Source: Okeania sp. SIO1I7 (GTDB lineage: Bacteria; Cyanobacteriota; Cyanobacteriia; Cyanobacteriales; Microcoleaceae). From it: a stretch of DNA of 64,000 bases. How positions within the stretch are numbered: position 1 is the first letter of the stretch; the number at the start of each line of letters is the position of its first letter. The notes under the pieces are model-generated. The model had not been told where the DNA came from. It saw only the letters and a list, made by a program, of their open reading frames with translations, and ran no database searches. Below, one piece after another: positions 45,695 through 54,953 of the stretch. A program made the position numbers and the translations under genes. Location: positions 124,001 through 188,000 of the forward strand of contig JAAHGF010000001.1 in assembly GCA_010672585.1 (NCBI GenBank), read 5' to 3'.

Positions 45695-45957
45695 GTAGGT
45701 TGGGTTGAGGAACGAAACCCAACAATAGACCTCTCCAAAAATCAAATCTGGAGATGTCTAATATCATGTCCGGTTGAAAATTTATAAATAATTAAGGAGG
45801 AGTCAACCCACTCCTAACTCCTCCCAGGAGGGTAAGTAATGTACCAGGAGAAAGAAGTGTTTTTATTACTAATTATCCGGACATAATATAATAATAAAAC
45901 TTTGTTGGGTTTATCCTACGGATAAGCTCCGCTAACACTTCGTTCTACCCAACCTAC
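45695..45957. repeat. Composite nested repeat (families I, H and B)
   Basis: Outer ends 'gtaggttgggttgagg' and 'ctacccaacctac' are family I. Inside lie a minimal 35-bp family H element (45726-45760) and directly after it a family B copy (45761-45890, 'atatcatgtccggttgaaaa' to 'attatccggacataat'). This shows successive insertions into the family I palindrome. Confidence 0.7.
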
Positions 45958-46027
45958 ATTGGAATAGTTTAGAATATTATCTAAGTAATTAACTTAATCT
46001 GAGTCCAATTTTAGGAGGCTGAAAATT

Positions 46028-48541
46028 ATGGAACCTATTACTATTGTAATGGCGCTAGCTGCTGTATTGGGGACAAAAGCTTTGGAAAAAACAGGAGAAA
46101 ATATTGGGCAGGTGGTCTGGGATAAAAGTGCTAAGTTGATGAAATATTTGAAACAAGAATCTCCCGATACTGTGACTGCTATTGAACAAATTTCCGAGCA
46201 ACCTTTGGATTATTGTCAGGCCATTTTGGAAATGCTGGGGGCAGCAACTAATCCTGATGTAGCTCAGACAATGGAGGAATTAGCAGCAGCAACAAAAGCT
46301 AATCCTCATCCTAAAATAAACGAAGTTTTAGAAGAAATAGAAAAAATACTAAATTTTCAGCAGCAGACGAAAGCGGAATTGTATGGTCAGTTTGTGGAGC
46401 GGTTTTATCGGTGGAAGAGCGATCGCTTTCCAATTGAGAAAAGTAAGCGACGGGAATTAAATTTGGCGTTGGGTAGGTTGGCGAAAGAGAATATTGATTC
46501 TAGTGGCGATCGCTCCCCGTTGCGCAAAGATTTTATTGAGAAGATATTGGGAAATGCTGATGATGAAAATTCTCTGTTTTATCTGGCGTTGCAAATTGGA
46601 TGGTTGAATAATGTGGGGGTAGTAGTAGAGTCGCCCACTGAAAAGGTGTATGCTTTTTTTCATGCCACGTTTGAGGAATATTTTGCTGCTGTAGCGATCG
46701 ATGATTGGGATTTTTTCTTGCCTCGCGCACACAAGAATAAACCTGTCAAGGGTAAACGTTATCGAATTTTTGAGCCGCAGTGGAAGCAGGTAATTTTGTT
46801 GTGGTTGGGGCGAGAGGATATTAAGAAGGAAGAGAAAGAGGGATTTATTTTAGCTTTAACTAACTTTAAGGATGGGTGTCGCAACTTTTTGACAAGAACA
46901 ATAGTAGATAGAGGTTTTTATGAAAATCAGGCTTATTTTCTAGCTGCTGATGGAATTGCTGAATTTCGCAAATGTAGCCAAAGTGATCAAATAGTCAAGA
47001 AAGTAGTTGATTGGGGTAATAATGAAATCAAAACAGAAACTCACGCTGTTTTACTATGGAACCAAAATGTCAACAAATATTTATGGAGAAAGTTATCAAA
47101 ACCTTACCCCACATTTGATCCAGCATTGTTTAGGAATCCTAATGAGTATTGGAATGAGTATTGGATCGATCATGACCTGACATTGTTGAGGTCTGTTCCT
47201 GACAGTATACGCTTGTTAATAGCAGAAAAATTAGGGAAAGTTGACATTGGTAACGAGAAAGCAATTAATGGTTTAGTGCAATTGTTGGAGTCTACTGATT
47301 CTAATAACATCCGCAGGCAAGCAGCATCAAGCTTAGGGCAAATTGGCACGGGCAATGAGAATGCGATTAATGCTTTGGTGCAATTGTTGGGGTCTACTTC
47401 TGACGATCAGACTCGTATGCAAGCAGTATCAAGCTTAGGGCAAATTGACCCAGGCAATGAATATGTGATTAATGCTTTAGTGCAATTGTTAGAGTCTACT
47501 TCTAACGATCAGACTCGTATGCAAGCAGCATCAAGCTTAGGGCAAATTGACCCAGGCAATGAATATGCGATTAATGCTTTAGTGCAATTGTTAGAGTCTA
47601 CTTCTAACGATCAGACTCGTATGCAAGCAGCATCAAGCTTAGGACAAATTGACCCAGGCAATGAATATGCGATTAATGCTTTAGTGCAATTGTTGGGGTC
47701 TATTTCTCATGATACTCGCAGGCAAGCAGCATCAAGCTTAGGGCAAATTGGCACAGGCAATGAGAATGCGATTAATGCTTTAGTGCAATTGTTGGGGTCT
47801 ATTTCTAACGATCAGACTCGCTGGCAATTAGAGAAAATTGGCGTGGGTAATCTGATAGCGACTAATACTGGTGCTTGGATGGATGGGCTGAGTAATAATT
47901 ATATAATGCGTAGGCAAGTAGCAGAAAGTTTAGAGAAAATTGGCACAGGCAATGAGAATGCGATTGATGGTTTAGTGCAATTGTTGGGGTCTACTTCTGA
48001 CGATCAAACTCGCTGGCAAGCAGCAGCAACTTTAGGGAAAATTGGCATGGGTAATCAGAAAGCGATTGATGGTTTGCTGCAATTGTTGGGGTCTAATGCT
48101 AATAATACTCGCTGGCAAGCAGCAGCAACTTTAAAGAAAATTGGCACAGGCAATGAGAATGCGATTAATGTTTTAGTGCAATTGTTGGGGTCTAATGCTG
48201 ATTATTCTACTCGCAGGGAAGCAGCAGCAACTTTAGGGAAAATTGACCCCGGCAATCAGAAAGCGATTGATGGTTTGGTGGATTTGTTGGGGTCTAATGC
48301 TGATAATACTCGCTGGCAAGCAGCAGCAACTTTAGGAGAAATTTTAGCAGAAGAGCAGATGGCAAAAGTGGTTACATCCTTAAAAGACTACTTATCAGTC
48401 ATAAACTGGCTAATTAAGAGCCATCTCTTCGAGAAATGCTACGAAATAATCTGGAATTGTGCCCAAACTCTCCCCTACCCAGAATTTTATCAAGCTTGGC
48501 ATTCTCCATCTAAGTCGAAAAAACCTCGTTGGTTGTTTTGA
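46028..48541 (+). CDS. NACHT-type HEAT-repeat protein lacking the NACHT NTPase core
   Basis: 837 aa. Residues 1-110 ('MALAAVLGTKALEKTGENIG', 'SEQPLDYCQAILEMLGAATN') match the N-terminal module of cyanobacterial NACHT proteins. At about residue 115 the sequence jumps to 'TKAELYGQFVERFYRWKSDR', which normally follows the NACHT ATPase, then the post-NACHT winged-helix region ('VYAFFHATFEEYFAAVAIDD' ... 'FEPQWKQVILLWLGRED'). No P-loop or Walker B exists. HEAT repeats fill about 400-770; three are near-identical 34-residue units (102-bp DNA repeats). AGGAGG precedes the ATG. Known bacterial NACHT proteins defend against phages; loss of the core suggests a decoy, a regulator or decay. One long open frame argues against simple decay. 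Confidence 0.8.
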   Translation: MEPITIVMALAAVLGTKALEKTGENIGQVVWDKSAKLMKYLKQESPDTVTAIEQISEQPLDYCQAILEMLGAATNPDVAQTMEELAAATKANPHPKINEVLEEIEKILNFQQQTKAELYGQFVERFYRWKSDRFPIEKSKRRELNLALGRLAKENIDSSGDRSPLRKDFIEKILGNADDENSLFYLALQIGWLNNVGVVVESPTEKVYAFFHATFEEYFAAVAIDDWDFFLPRAHKNKPVKGKRYRIFEPQWKQVILLWLGREDIKKEEKEGFILALTNFKDGCRNFLTRTIVDRGFYENQAYFLAADGIAEFRKCSQSDQIVKKVVDWGNNEIKTETHAVLLWNQNVNKYLWRKLSKPYPTFDPALFRNPNEYWNEYWIDHDLTLLRSVPDSIRLLIAEKLGKVDIGNEKAINGLVQLLESTDSNNIRRQAASSLGQIGTGNENAINALVQLLGSTSDDQTRMQAVSSLGQIDPGNEYVINALVQLLESTSNDQTRMQAASSLGQIDPGNEYAINALVQLLESTSNDQTRMQAASSLGQIDPGNEYAINALVQLLGSISHDTRRQAASSLGQIGTGNENAINALVQLLGSISNDQTRWQLEKIGVGNLIATNTGAWMDGLSNNYIMRRQVAESLEKIGTGNENAIDGLVQLLGSTSDDQTRWQAAATLGKIGMGNQKAIDGLLQLLGSNANNTRWQAAATLKKIGTGNENAINVLVQLLGSNADYSTRREAAATLGKIDPGNQKAIDGLVDLLGSNADNTRWQAAATLGEILAEEQMAKVVTSLKDYLSVINWLIKSHLFEKCYEIIWNCAQTLPYPEFYQAWHSPSKSKKPRWLF

Positions 48542-48588
48542 TAGTTATGCTTTCTGTTAGGATTAATTGAAAGGAGGTATCATTCATT

Positions 48589-48852
48589 ATGTCTCAAGAA
48601 TTATTAAATGAGTTAATCAGTAAATCAGAAGAGTTAAGCACTGAAGAAAGACTTCAATTAATACGCTATTTATCAAGTCATCTTCAAATAAATGATAATT
48701 CAACCCCTAAACCTGGGCGTAAATGGCGTGAGATTCAAGGAAAAGCAACTTATCCATTAGTAGGAGAAGATGCTCAAGAATGGGTTTCTCGAACTCGTCA
48801 AGAAGCCACAGAAAACCGCGAACAAATTATCCGCAATAATTATGAAAATTAA
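48589..48852 (+). CDS. Antitoxin of a PIN-domain toxin pair
   Basis: 87-aa protein just upstream of, and overlapping, a PIN toxin gene. The N-terminal half is helical ('LLNELISKSEELSTEERLQL'), a pattern typical of cyanobacterial antitoxins annotated next to PIN toxins. The tail ('LVGEDAQEWVSRTRQEATEN') would bind and block the toxin. AAAGGAGG gives a strong ribosome-binding site 11 bp before the ATG. Its stop overlaps the toxin start by 11 bp, a classic coupled arrangement. No standard DNA-binding fold is obvious. Confidence 0.82.
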   Translation: MSQELLNELISKSEELSTEERLQLIRYLSSHLQINDNSTPKPGRKWREIQGKATYPLVGEDAQEWVSRTRQEATENREQIIRNNYEN

Positions 48853-49288
48853 TAATGCTATTCAAGGGGTTAGGCAACTATTTTTAGATACTGCGCCAAT
48901 TATTTACTATGTAGAAAATCACCCCAATTATTATCAACTAACTGAAGCTATTTTTGATGGAATAGATGAAGGTTTACTTTTGGGAGTTACTTCTACAATC
49001 ACTTTGTCTGAGTGTTTAGTACATCCTTACAAATTAGGGTTAATAGCACTTGCTCAGGATTTTATTGATTTAATTGTTTATGGAGAAAATATTAACTTTA
49101 TACTCATTGATGAAGACATCGGCAAGTTGGCGGCACAAATAAGAGCAAAGTATAATTTATCATTAACTGATTCTTTACAAATTGCTGTTGCTATTCAATC
49201 AAAATGTGAGGCTTTTTTAACCAATGATTTACAGTTAAAACGAGTCAATGAGTTATCTATTTTAGTAATCAGTGAATTAACATTATGA
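48842..49288 (+). CDS. PIN-domain toxin (VapC-like ribonuclease)
   Basis: Mg2+-dependent RNase predicted to cleave tRNA, rRNA or mRNA when freed from its antitoxin. From the ATG at 48842 it is 148 aa. Acidic PIN residues are in place: Asp in 'RQLFLDTAPIIYYVE', Glu in 'ITLSECLVHPYKLG', Asp in 'LSLTDSLQIAVAIQ', and Asp in 'AFLTNDLQLKR'. I reject the upstream ATG at 48770 because it lies inside the antitoxin gene and adds no PIN sequence. Translation is probably coupled to the antitoxin through the ATGAAAATTAA overlap. Confidence 0.9.
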   Translation: MKINNAIQGVRQLFLDTAPIIYYVENHPNYYQLTEAIFDGIDEGLLLGVTSTITLSECLVHPYKLGLIALAQDFIDLIVYGENINFILIDEDIGKLAAQIRAKYNLSLTDSLQIAVAIQSKCEAFLTNDLQLKRVNELSILVISELTL

Positions 49289-49469
49289 TTTTATTCATTA
49301 TTGTAACTTTTTAATTAGGAATGTTCCTACTTTGTATTTAACTCAAAACCGAGTTTGTGTGAATATAATATCAGTATTATAATATCTAAAAGACAAACCC
49401 GCTTTTTAATCATCTGACATCATCCGTGTATCCGTAGCAAAATCCACATCTAGCCACTGTCTAGCTTTA

Positions 49470-50003
49470 TCATTGTTGAGTCATAGCCATTACTTTTTGC
49501 ACTGTCAAATCTGAGATATTGTCAAGAGTGGGCAGTACATCAGTTCCAGCAAACACCAGTGGTAGTTCTTGGTTCTCCCAAACCCATATTTGCTGTCGCT
49601 GAATATCAATTAACCAAGCAAGTTGAGTCCCGTTACCCAAACAGTGCAGAATCTTGTTCTGTAAGTCTAATGTGCTTTGCTCCGGGGAACGAATTTCAAT
49701 TATCCAGTCCGGTGAACCTTGCAGTGGGCCATCTTGATTCCCAAGGCGATCGCTTTTGACAACCACAATATCTGGTACAGGAGATAAGGGAGGAATAATG
49801 CACCGGAGTTCCTGAATAGTTTCATAAGCTTCGGTTTTGTTGTTAATAGTGTTGACGAGGTTGCGCTGGAGGCGGGAATGAAACAGGGTTGGCATCGGTT
49901 TTTGTTGTGGTTGTCCATGGATAAATTCCCAAGCAGGAGAAGTTTCGATGTTGGGTTGTTGGAGAAAAGCGTCTAAGGAATTAGTAGTAGTTGATAATTG
50001 CAT
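49470..50003 (-). CDS. Uma2 family PD-(D/E)xK nuclease-like protein
   Basis: 177 aa and apparently intact, unlike the Uma2 gene 4 kb upstream. 'AWEFIHGQPQQKPMPTLFHS' is the N-terminal signature with Glu, 'SPVPDIVVVKSDRL' gives the catalytic Asp, and 'SPDWIIEIRSPEQSTLDLQN' carries the Glu and a following Lys (LDLQNK). Physiological role of cyanobacterial Uma2 proteins is unsettled; many lie in repeat-rich accessory regions as here. It is of the 'EFIHGQPQQKPMPT' subtype. Confidence 0.88.
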   Translation of the reverse strand: MQLSTTTNSLDAFLQQPNIETSPAWEFIHGQPQQKPMPTLFHSRLQRNLVNTINNKTEAYETIQELRCIIPPLSPVPDIVVVKSDRLGNQDGPLQGSPDWIIEIRSPEQSTLDLQNKILHCLGNGTQLAWLIDIQRQQIWVWENQELPLVFAGTDVLPTLDNISDLTVQKVMAMTQQ

Positions 50004-50009
50004 AAGTTT

Positions 50010-50110
50010 ATTTTTTTTAGGGAATAGGGAACAGGGAATAGGGAATAGAAATTAAGATAGGTTTACCTCTTTTTTTAGGGAATAGAAATTAAGATAGGTT
50101 TACCTTAAAT
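50010..50110. repeat. Short direct repeat near a Uma2 start
   Basis: Two copies of 'gggaatagaaattaagatag' plus 'gtttacct', about 40 bp apart, upstream of the Uma2 start codon. Confidence 0.6.
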
Positions 50111-50220
50111 TTTTCAAACTTTTTCTCAAGAGCGATCAGCAAAGATTAAATAAAGTTTTTTCCTGGAGCGAAAGGTAAACATTCAGTCAATATAATTTTA
50201 TCCCTAGAAATTTTCCTAAC

Positions 50221-50512
50221 TAAATAACTGTATTAATTCTCACTATTAAATCTTGCCAATAATTCTTCCCGTGATAATTGTAATAGTAAAGGAAGAAATT
50301 CCTCTGAAGATAATGACAACATTGGTTGAATAATTTCTCTAAGTTCGTCATCTAAAGAATTAAACCTAAATTTCAACACATTTTCGATAACTATTCGACT
50401 ACCTTGCTGAGTAGCAGTTTCTAATTGTTCTAATAATAGTGGTGATAAGCGCATAATTAACTCCCTATCTTGTACTACTAATTTTGAAATTTATTCTAAG
50501 TTACTACGCAAG
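50221..50512 (-). pseudogene. Tandem-duplicated 3' fragment of the DUF4351/Rpn-like gene
   Basis: A 73-codon frame (50233-50454) ends with the same residues as the full gene upstream ('EEFLPLLLQLSREELLARFN'). Homology continues before its ATG, where the frame reads 'NLE', TAA, 'ISKLVVQDRELIM', matching 'NLEVSSELEEQDRELIM' of the complete gene. It also lacks the 'EGKQEGKQEG' segment. So it is a partial duplication with a nonsense mutation, not a separate small gene, although a peptide could be made from the ATG. Confidence 0.8.
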
Positions 50513-50543
50513 AATGATAATAATAAAAAAACATCCAACCGAA

Positions 50544-51485
50544 TTAATTCTCACTATTAAATCTTGCTAATAATTCCTCCCGTGATAATTGTAAAAGTAA
50601 AGGAAGAAATTCCTCTGGAGATAATGACGACATTGGTTGAATAATTCCTCTGAGTTCTTCATCCAAAGAATTAAACCTTAATCTCAACAAATTTTCGATA
50701 ACCATTCGGTTAGCTTGTTGTATTCCTTGTTCTATACCTTCTTGTTTTCCTTCTTGTTTTCCTTCTTCTCTTCCTAACTGAGTAGCAGCTTCTAATTGTT
50801 CTAATAATAGTGGTGATAAGCGCATAATTAACTCCCTATCTTGTTCTTCTAATTCTGAACTTACTTCTAAGTTACTACGCAAAGATGATAATGACAACAA
50901 AGCATTTAACCGAAATTGATTATCTGGTGGCAATGCTTCTAATTCGTCAATTGCCTCTTGCTGTACTCTACCTCTGCCCAAAATTCTTAACCATAAAGTG
51001 TCTAATGTCTTTGGCAATTGATGAATTACTACTAATCCTGTTCTCAGATATTCAGGTAATAAATAAATTCCTGAACCCCAATTTTCATCATCACTTTTAG
51101 CACCAAAACCCTCTAATATTTTCTTTGATGCTGTAGGTGTTAATATCCATAATTTCGGATAATTATTTTCATTGAGGCGAGTATTTTCCCGATTTGCTCG
51201 ACGGATAAAATCTGTATTTACCTCTAATAATTTAAGTAAACAACTCCGAATTTCATCAATTGTTACAGGATTTCTAAACGGTTCAAATAAACAAATTGTT
51301 GTAGCTAATTTTCCTAATAACCCTAATGCTTCTGGAGAAACTTTTGGTTGAGTTGATGGAGCAAAAAAGACATCTACTTGTCTAACTTCACTGCGAATTT
51401 CTAGAGGAATTTGACATTCTCCTAGTTGGGATAATAATTCTTCTAAATAATCTTTAGCGAATTGGTCATGGATAAATCTTGTCAT
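50544..51485 (-). CDS. Rpn/YhgA-like putative nuclease with DUF4351 tail
   Basis: 313 aa. The N-terminal region resembles cyanobacterial transposase-like PD-(D/E)xK proteins ('RFIHDQFAKDYLEELLSQLG', 'EVRQVDVFFAPST'): the 'QVDVFF' strand would supply a metal-binding Asp. The Gln/Glu/Gly helix 'GREEGKQEGKQEGIEQG' and the DUF4351-like C-terminus ('VIENLLRLRFNSLDEELRGI') complete the usual order. Relatives of Rpn nucleases promote RecA-independent recombination. The gene is followed by a partial duplicate of its own 3' end. Confidence 0.78.
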   Translation of the reverse strand: MTRFIHDQFAKDYLEELLSQLGECQIPLEIRSEVRQVDVFFAPSTQPKVSPEALGLLGKLATTICLFEPFRNPVTIDEIRSCLLKLLEVNTDFIRRANRENTRLNENNYPKLWILTPTASKKILEGFGAKSDDENWGSGIYLLPEYLRTGLVVIHQLPKTLDTLWLRILGRGRVQQEAIDELEALPPDNQFRLNALLSLSSLRSNLEVSSELEEQDRELIMRLSPLLLEQLEAATQLGREEGKQEGKQEGIEQGIQQANRMVIENLLRLRFNSLDEELRGIIQPMSSLSPEEFLPLLLQLSREELLARFNSEN

Positions 51486-51548
51486 ACCGTTTCATGGAAT
51501 TAAAATTAATAATTCAAAATTCAAAAGTCAAAAGTCAAAAGTAAGAAT

Positions 51549-51640
51549 CAGGACTTACCCATGAGGTACGAAAAACTAGGATTTGAGATTGCTTCCCTAT
51601 GGGTCGCAATGACGAAAATAGGTTGTATTGCGTAAATCCT
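51549..51640. repeat. MITE-like repeat, family C, copy 3
   Basis: 'caggacttacccatgaggta' to 'ttgcgtaaatcct', with slightly decayed ends. Contains 'cttccctatgggtcgcaatg'. Confidence 0.6.
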
Positions 51641-51690
51641 AAGAATTATAGTAAACATTTTAGCCTCTGTCTAATATTATTGCCCATAAT

Positions 51691-51970
51691 TAGGGCTTGC
51701 TGATTAATTCTAAAAGTATTGACTGATATTGGTTTTAGCGTTTTAGAGTTGAAAAAAGTACCAGCTTTGGAATGGAAAAAGCTCATGCATGCTAGTATTT
51801 TGGGATGATTATGGCAGAAAAATTGAGAGACAAAACGCCCGCTCCTACCTCCTCGATCATTCCCCGTTCCTCCTGTCTTCCCCTCCTGGGAGGGGCTAGG
51901 GGTGGGTTGTCTCCTGTCTCCTGTCTCCTGTCTCCTACCCCAGCAAAAAGACTTTTGAGCGCAAACCCTA
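51691..51970. repeat. MITE-like repeat, family D, copy 3
   Basis: 'tagggcttgctgattaattc' to 'gcgcaaaccctaa'. Interior 'aaacgcccgctcctacctcc' and the 'cctcctgggaggggctagg' palindrome match copies at 31516 and 54557. Confidence 0.75.
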
Positions 51971-52028
51971 ATTACTACACAAGTATTTAGATCAATTAAC
52001 ATCATAATAGTCGCAGTATTTCAAAATA

Positions 52029-54545
52029 ATGATTAATTGGCCTACTATTATTTCTAACAAACACTCAAAACCTTACCTCTCCCTAGCCCAAAACTGGATC
52101 GTTATAGTTTTTTTAATTTCTCTCACCCTCTGCTTACTTTCCCCCACCTTCGCCCAAACAAAAAAACTATCGAACTACGACATTACCAGTCAAATACTAT
52201 TCAACCAACCCAGTTATTACCCCCTCGAACAAACTATTAACAACCAACTCTACCGGCCAACTGCAACTTGGGTAGGGCGACTCATTCTGCCAAAACCAGA
52301 CACCCCTCCACCAAGCAACCAACAAGACTGGGTATGGATAGAAATCTATAACGCTCCAGAAACAGCTAAAAATTTAGAAGGGCAAATACTGCCTTTGCAA
52401 TGGAGTCAACAACCATTAACACAAACATTTGTCGAAACTGTTACGAAAGATATTCAATTTTCTCAAGCAGCTAAAAACAGCAGTAACAACGGCAATGTCT
52501 TACCCACTCGTCTCAATGGTTTAACCAAAGTCGGTCCGTTAAAATCTCTCGCCGGAGCTAGACCTAATGACGATATGATAGTTGGTCTGGAAAATGTCAA
52601 AATTACAACCAACGAAGGAGATTCCCCTATTCTGGAAACTATTCTGGAACCCATGCAAATTACCGGACGTGATTACGCATTAGTTGATATCCTGGACACG
52701 GCAACTACAAACGTTACTCCAGAAAATTGTCCTGGAAACCAACCATGCACGAGCGAACTTTTCCAAGTACGTCACTACAACCCCACTACCAAAAAATTCG
52801 ACGGTGCAACAGAAATTATCCGCATTCCCCAACAACCGCTCCTACCCAACAACTTATTTCAATCAACACCCCAAGGAATAACAGACTCCGTCGCAGGGAA
52901 AGCAGGTTGGTATATTTATGGAGCAAAAGACAGAGAAGGAATATTTACAGTCCAAGCAATAAAGCCGCGATCGCTCTTTCAATTACAACCGGAACAAACT
53001 ATCCAGGGAAAAACAGCAGGTATCAAATATATCGACCGCCAAAATTGGCAAAATACGGAAAGTCGTAAAGGTAGTATTCAAAGTGTGTTAGTTATTGGGG
53101 AAGAAGGAAGTAAGGTAGATAAACTTTCTCCTCCCAACTCCCTGCTAAAAGAAGGAGATTATGCTTTAGTCATTCATCTATTCGGGGGTATTGGTGGGGA
53201 AAAAGGCGAACCCGTATTCGTAGGAACTGTCACCGGACATTTTTCTTACGGTTTAGCTCAAGTAGTGCGAGATACTTTTACCAAGGAATTACAATTTGAC
53301 ATCAAATACCAACAAGTTTACGCCCAAAACTCCAACGGCATAATTTCCGGTACTCATAGTTGGGAAAATTATATGGGAAATTTGGAAAAAGGATGGTTAG
53401 GTATTCGCCCAGTCTCGGATATAGTTGTCAAATTAGACGCACTTAAAGATTATGATTTTGGCGGTGTCATCCTCTCACCCTTGCGGGAATTAATGTATCA
53501 GTTACAAATAATGACAGCTCGTTACCGCACGGGGGATGGAACGGGGGTAGCAAGAGTGAGTCCGGCAACTTCTTGTGTCCAAGACTCTAGTCAAGCACTT
53601 TTTATTGCCATTAGAAGTATTGAGAATAAATTTTATGCAACACCAGAAATTCAAACCTGGCTAAAATCTCATCCCGACGACCCGCAAACATTAAGGTTTC
53701 AACAACTTGTGTCTTTGGGGAAAAAACTGGAAAAGGCTTTAGTACCCAGGGGTGTTGTGCGCCCAGACTGGCAACAAAATGCTGAATATTTGGCGGGGAT
53801 AAATGCGAGAAATGGGTTTGTGAATGAGATTAGTATTGTTAACAGTATTTTGAGTTGGCGATCGATGATGCCTCGTCGCGCTCACGATGAAGTTAGCACT
53901 ATTTTTCTGGAAAGTGGTGCAGAATTATGGTTTCTCCGCACTAACCAGGTGGGAGGATATAACCCAGATCTTGAACCAGTGGCACCGACTGTTGCATTTG
54001 GGCAGTTTCCTCTAATTTCAAAATTAATTGAGCGTTTGATATCTGCTTCTCGTCTGATGAAAGGTCAAGATTGGTTCGTTGTTGGGATGACGTTATTGGT
54101 TTATGGAGCGATCGCTTTACCGTTAGGATTTAATTCTAGATTTTTACGAGTTAGTCGAGGTTTTCGGAATCTCAAGGAGTTATTTCAGGGTTTGGTAGTG
54201 GCGTTTTTTACTCCAGCTTTTATGGAAGAGTTAATATTTCGAGTTTTCTTATTGCCTCATCCCACTGAGAGAGTTTCAACTATTGTGTGGTGTTTGTGGG
54301 CAGCATTAAGTTTATTTTTATTTATTATTTATCATCCAATTAATGCTCTAACTTTCCATCCCCAGGGAAACCCAACTTTTATGAAACCGATTTTTTTGAC
54401 ATTGACAGGAATTTTAGGATTAGTATGTACAGTAGCTTATCAATTAACTGGTTGTTTGTGGGTGATGGTAATTATTCATTGGGCAGTAGTTGTAATTTGG
54501 CAATTTTGGTTAGGTGGTAAAGAAAAATTGATAATGGATAATTGA
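52029..54545 (+). CDS. CPBP-family intramembrane protease with large N-terminal extracytoplasmic domain
   Basis: 838 aa. A hydrophobic N-terminal helix at about 20-42 ('WIVIVFLISLTLCLLSPTFA') acts as signal or anchor. About 600 residues of predicted extracytoplasmic sequence follow, including 'WVWIEIYNAPETAKNLEGQI' and 'GKAGWYIYGAKDREGIFTVQ'; I do not recognise this domain. The C-terminal 150 residues hold membrane helices with the CPBP (Abi) motifs 'FMEELIFRVFLLP', 'IYHPINAL' and 'IHWAVVVIWQFW', the glutamic-type intramembrane protease set. This layout recurs in cyanobacteria, but substrate and role are unknown. ATG start; flanked on both sides by family D elements. Confidence 0.82.
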   Translation: MINWPTIISNKHSKPYLSLAQNWIVIVFLISLTLCLLSPTFAQTKKLSNYDITSQILFNQPSYYPLEQTINNQLYRPTATWVGRLILPKPDTPPPSNQQDWVWIEIYNAPETAKNLEGQILPLQWSQQPLTQTFVETVTKDIQFSQAAKNSSNNGNVLPTRLNGLTKVGPLKSLAGARPNDDMIVGLENVKITTNEGDSPILETILEPMQITGRDYALVDILDTATTNVTPENCPGNQPCTSELFQVRHYNPTTKKFDGATEIIRIPQQPLLPNNLFQSTPQGITDSVAGKAGWYIYGAKDREGIFTVQAIKPRSLFQLQPEQTIQGKTAGIKYIDRQNWQNTESRKGSIQSVLVIGEEGSKVDKLSPPNSLLKEGDYALVIHLFGGIGGEKGEPVFVGTVTGHFSYGLAQVVRDTFTKELQFDIKYQQVYAQNSNGIISGTHSWENYMGNLEKGWLGIRPVSDIVVKLDALKDYDFGGVILSPLRELMYQLQIMTARYRTGDGTGVARVSPATSCVQDSSQALFIAIRSIENKFYATPEIQTWLKSHPDDPQTLRFQQLVSLGKKLEKALVPRGVVRPDWQQNAEYLAGINARNGFVNEISIVNSILSWRSMMPRRAHDEVSTIFLESGAELWFLRTNQVGGYNPDLEPVAPTVAFGQFPLISKLIERLISASRLMKGQDWFVVGMTLLVYGAIALPLGFNSRFLRVSRGFRNLKELFQGLVVAFFTPAFMEELIFRVFLLPHPTERVSTIVWCLWAALSLFLFIIYHPINALTFHPQGNPTFMKPIFLTLTGILGLVCTVAYQLTGCLWVMVIIHWAVVVIWQFWLGGKEKLIMDN

Positions 54546-54556
54546 TAATGGATAAT

Positions 54557-54849
54557 TAGGGCTTGCTGATTAAATCTAAAAGTATTTACAGATATAAGGT
54601 TGTAGCCTTTTTGGGATCGAAAAAAGTGCCTGGTTTTCAGCTATTCGCGCTCAAAAAGTTAGTATTTTAGGCGCATAGTTGGGCAGAAAAATCATTCTGA
54701 CAATTCTTACTCCTACCTCCTCTAAATTCCTTTTTCTCCTGTCTCCCCCTCCCCTCCTGGGAGGGGTTAGGGGTGGGTTGGGAGGGGTTCGGGGTGGGTT
54801 GTCTCCTGTCTCCTACCCCTACCAAAAGACTTTCCATACGCAAACCCTA
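54557..54849. repeat. MITE-like repeat, family D, copy 4
   Basis: 'tagggcttgctgattaaatc' to 'acgcaaaccctaa'; the interior has duplicated 'gaggggttaggggtgggttg'. It begins about 10 bp after the CPBP stop codon. Confidence 0.75.
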
Positions 54850-54953
54850 ATTACCTCTCCCTAAAAGTGAAGAGGATTGAATAAAAGGAAAATTAATTCA
54901 TTGTTTCTCCTTTAAAGGAGAGGATTTTTACCTTAATTATTCAGTAAGTAACT

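Noticed and set aside
48770-48841. Longer PIN toxin starting at 48770
   Set aside because: The extension lies in another frame of the antitoxin gene and adds no PIN-domain residues; the ATG at 48842 gives the normal start.
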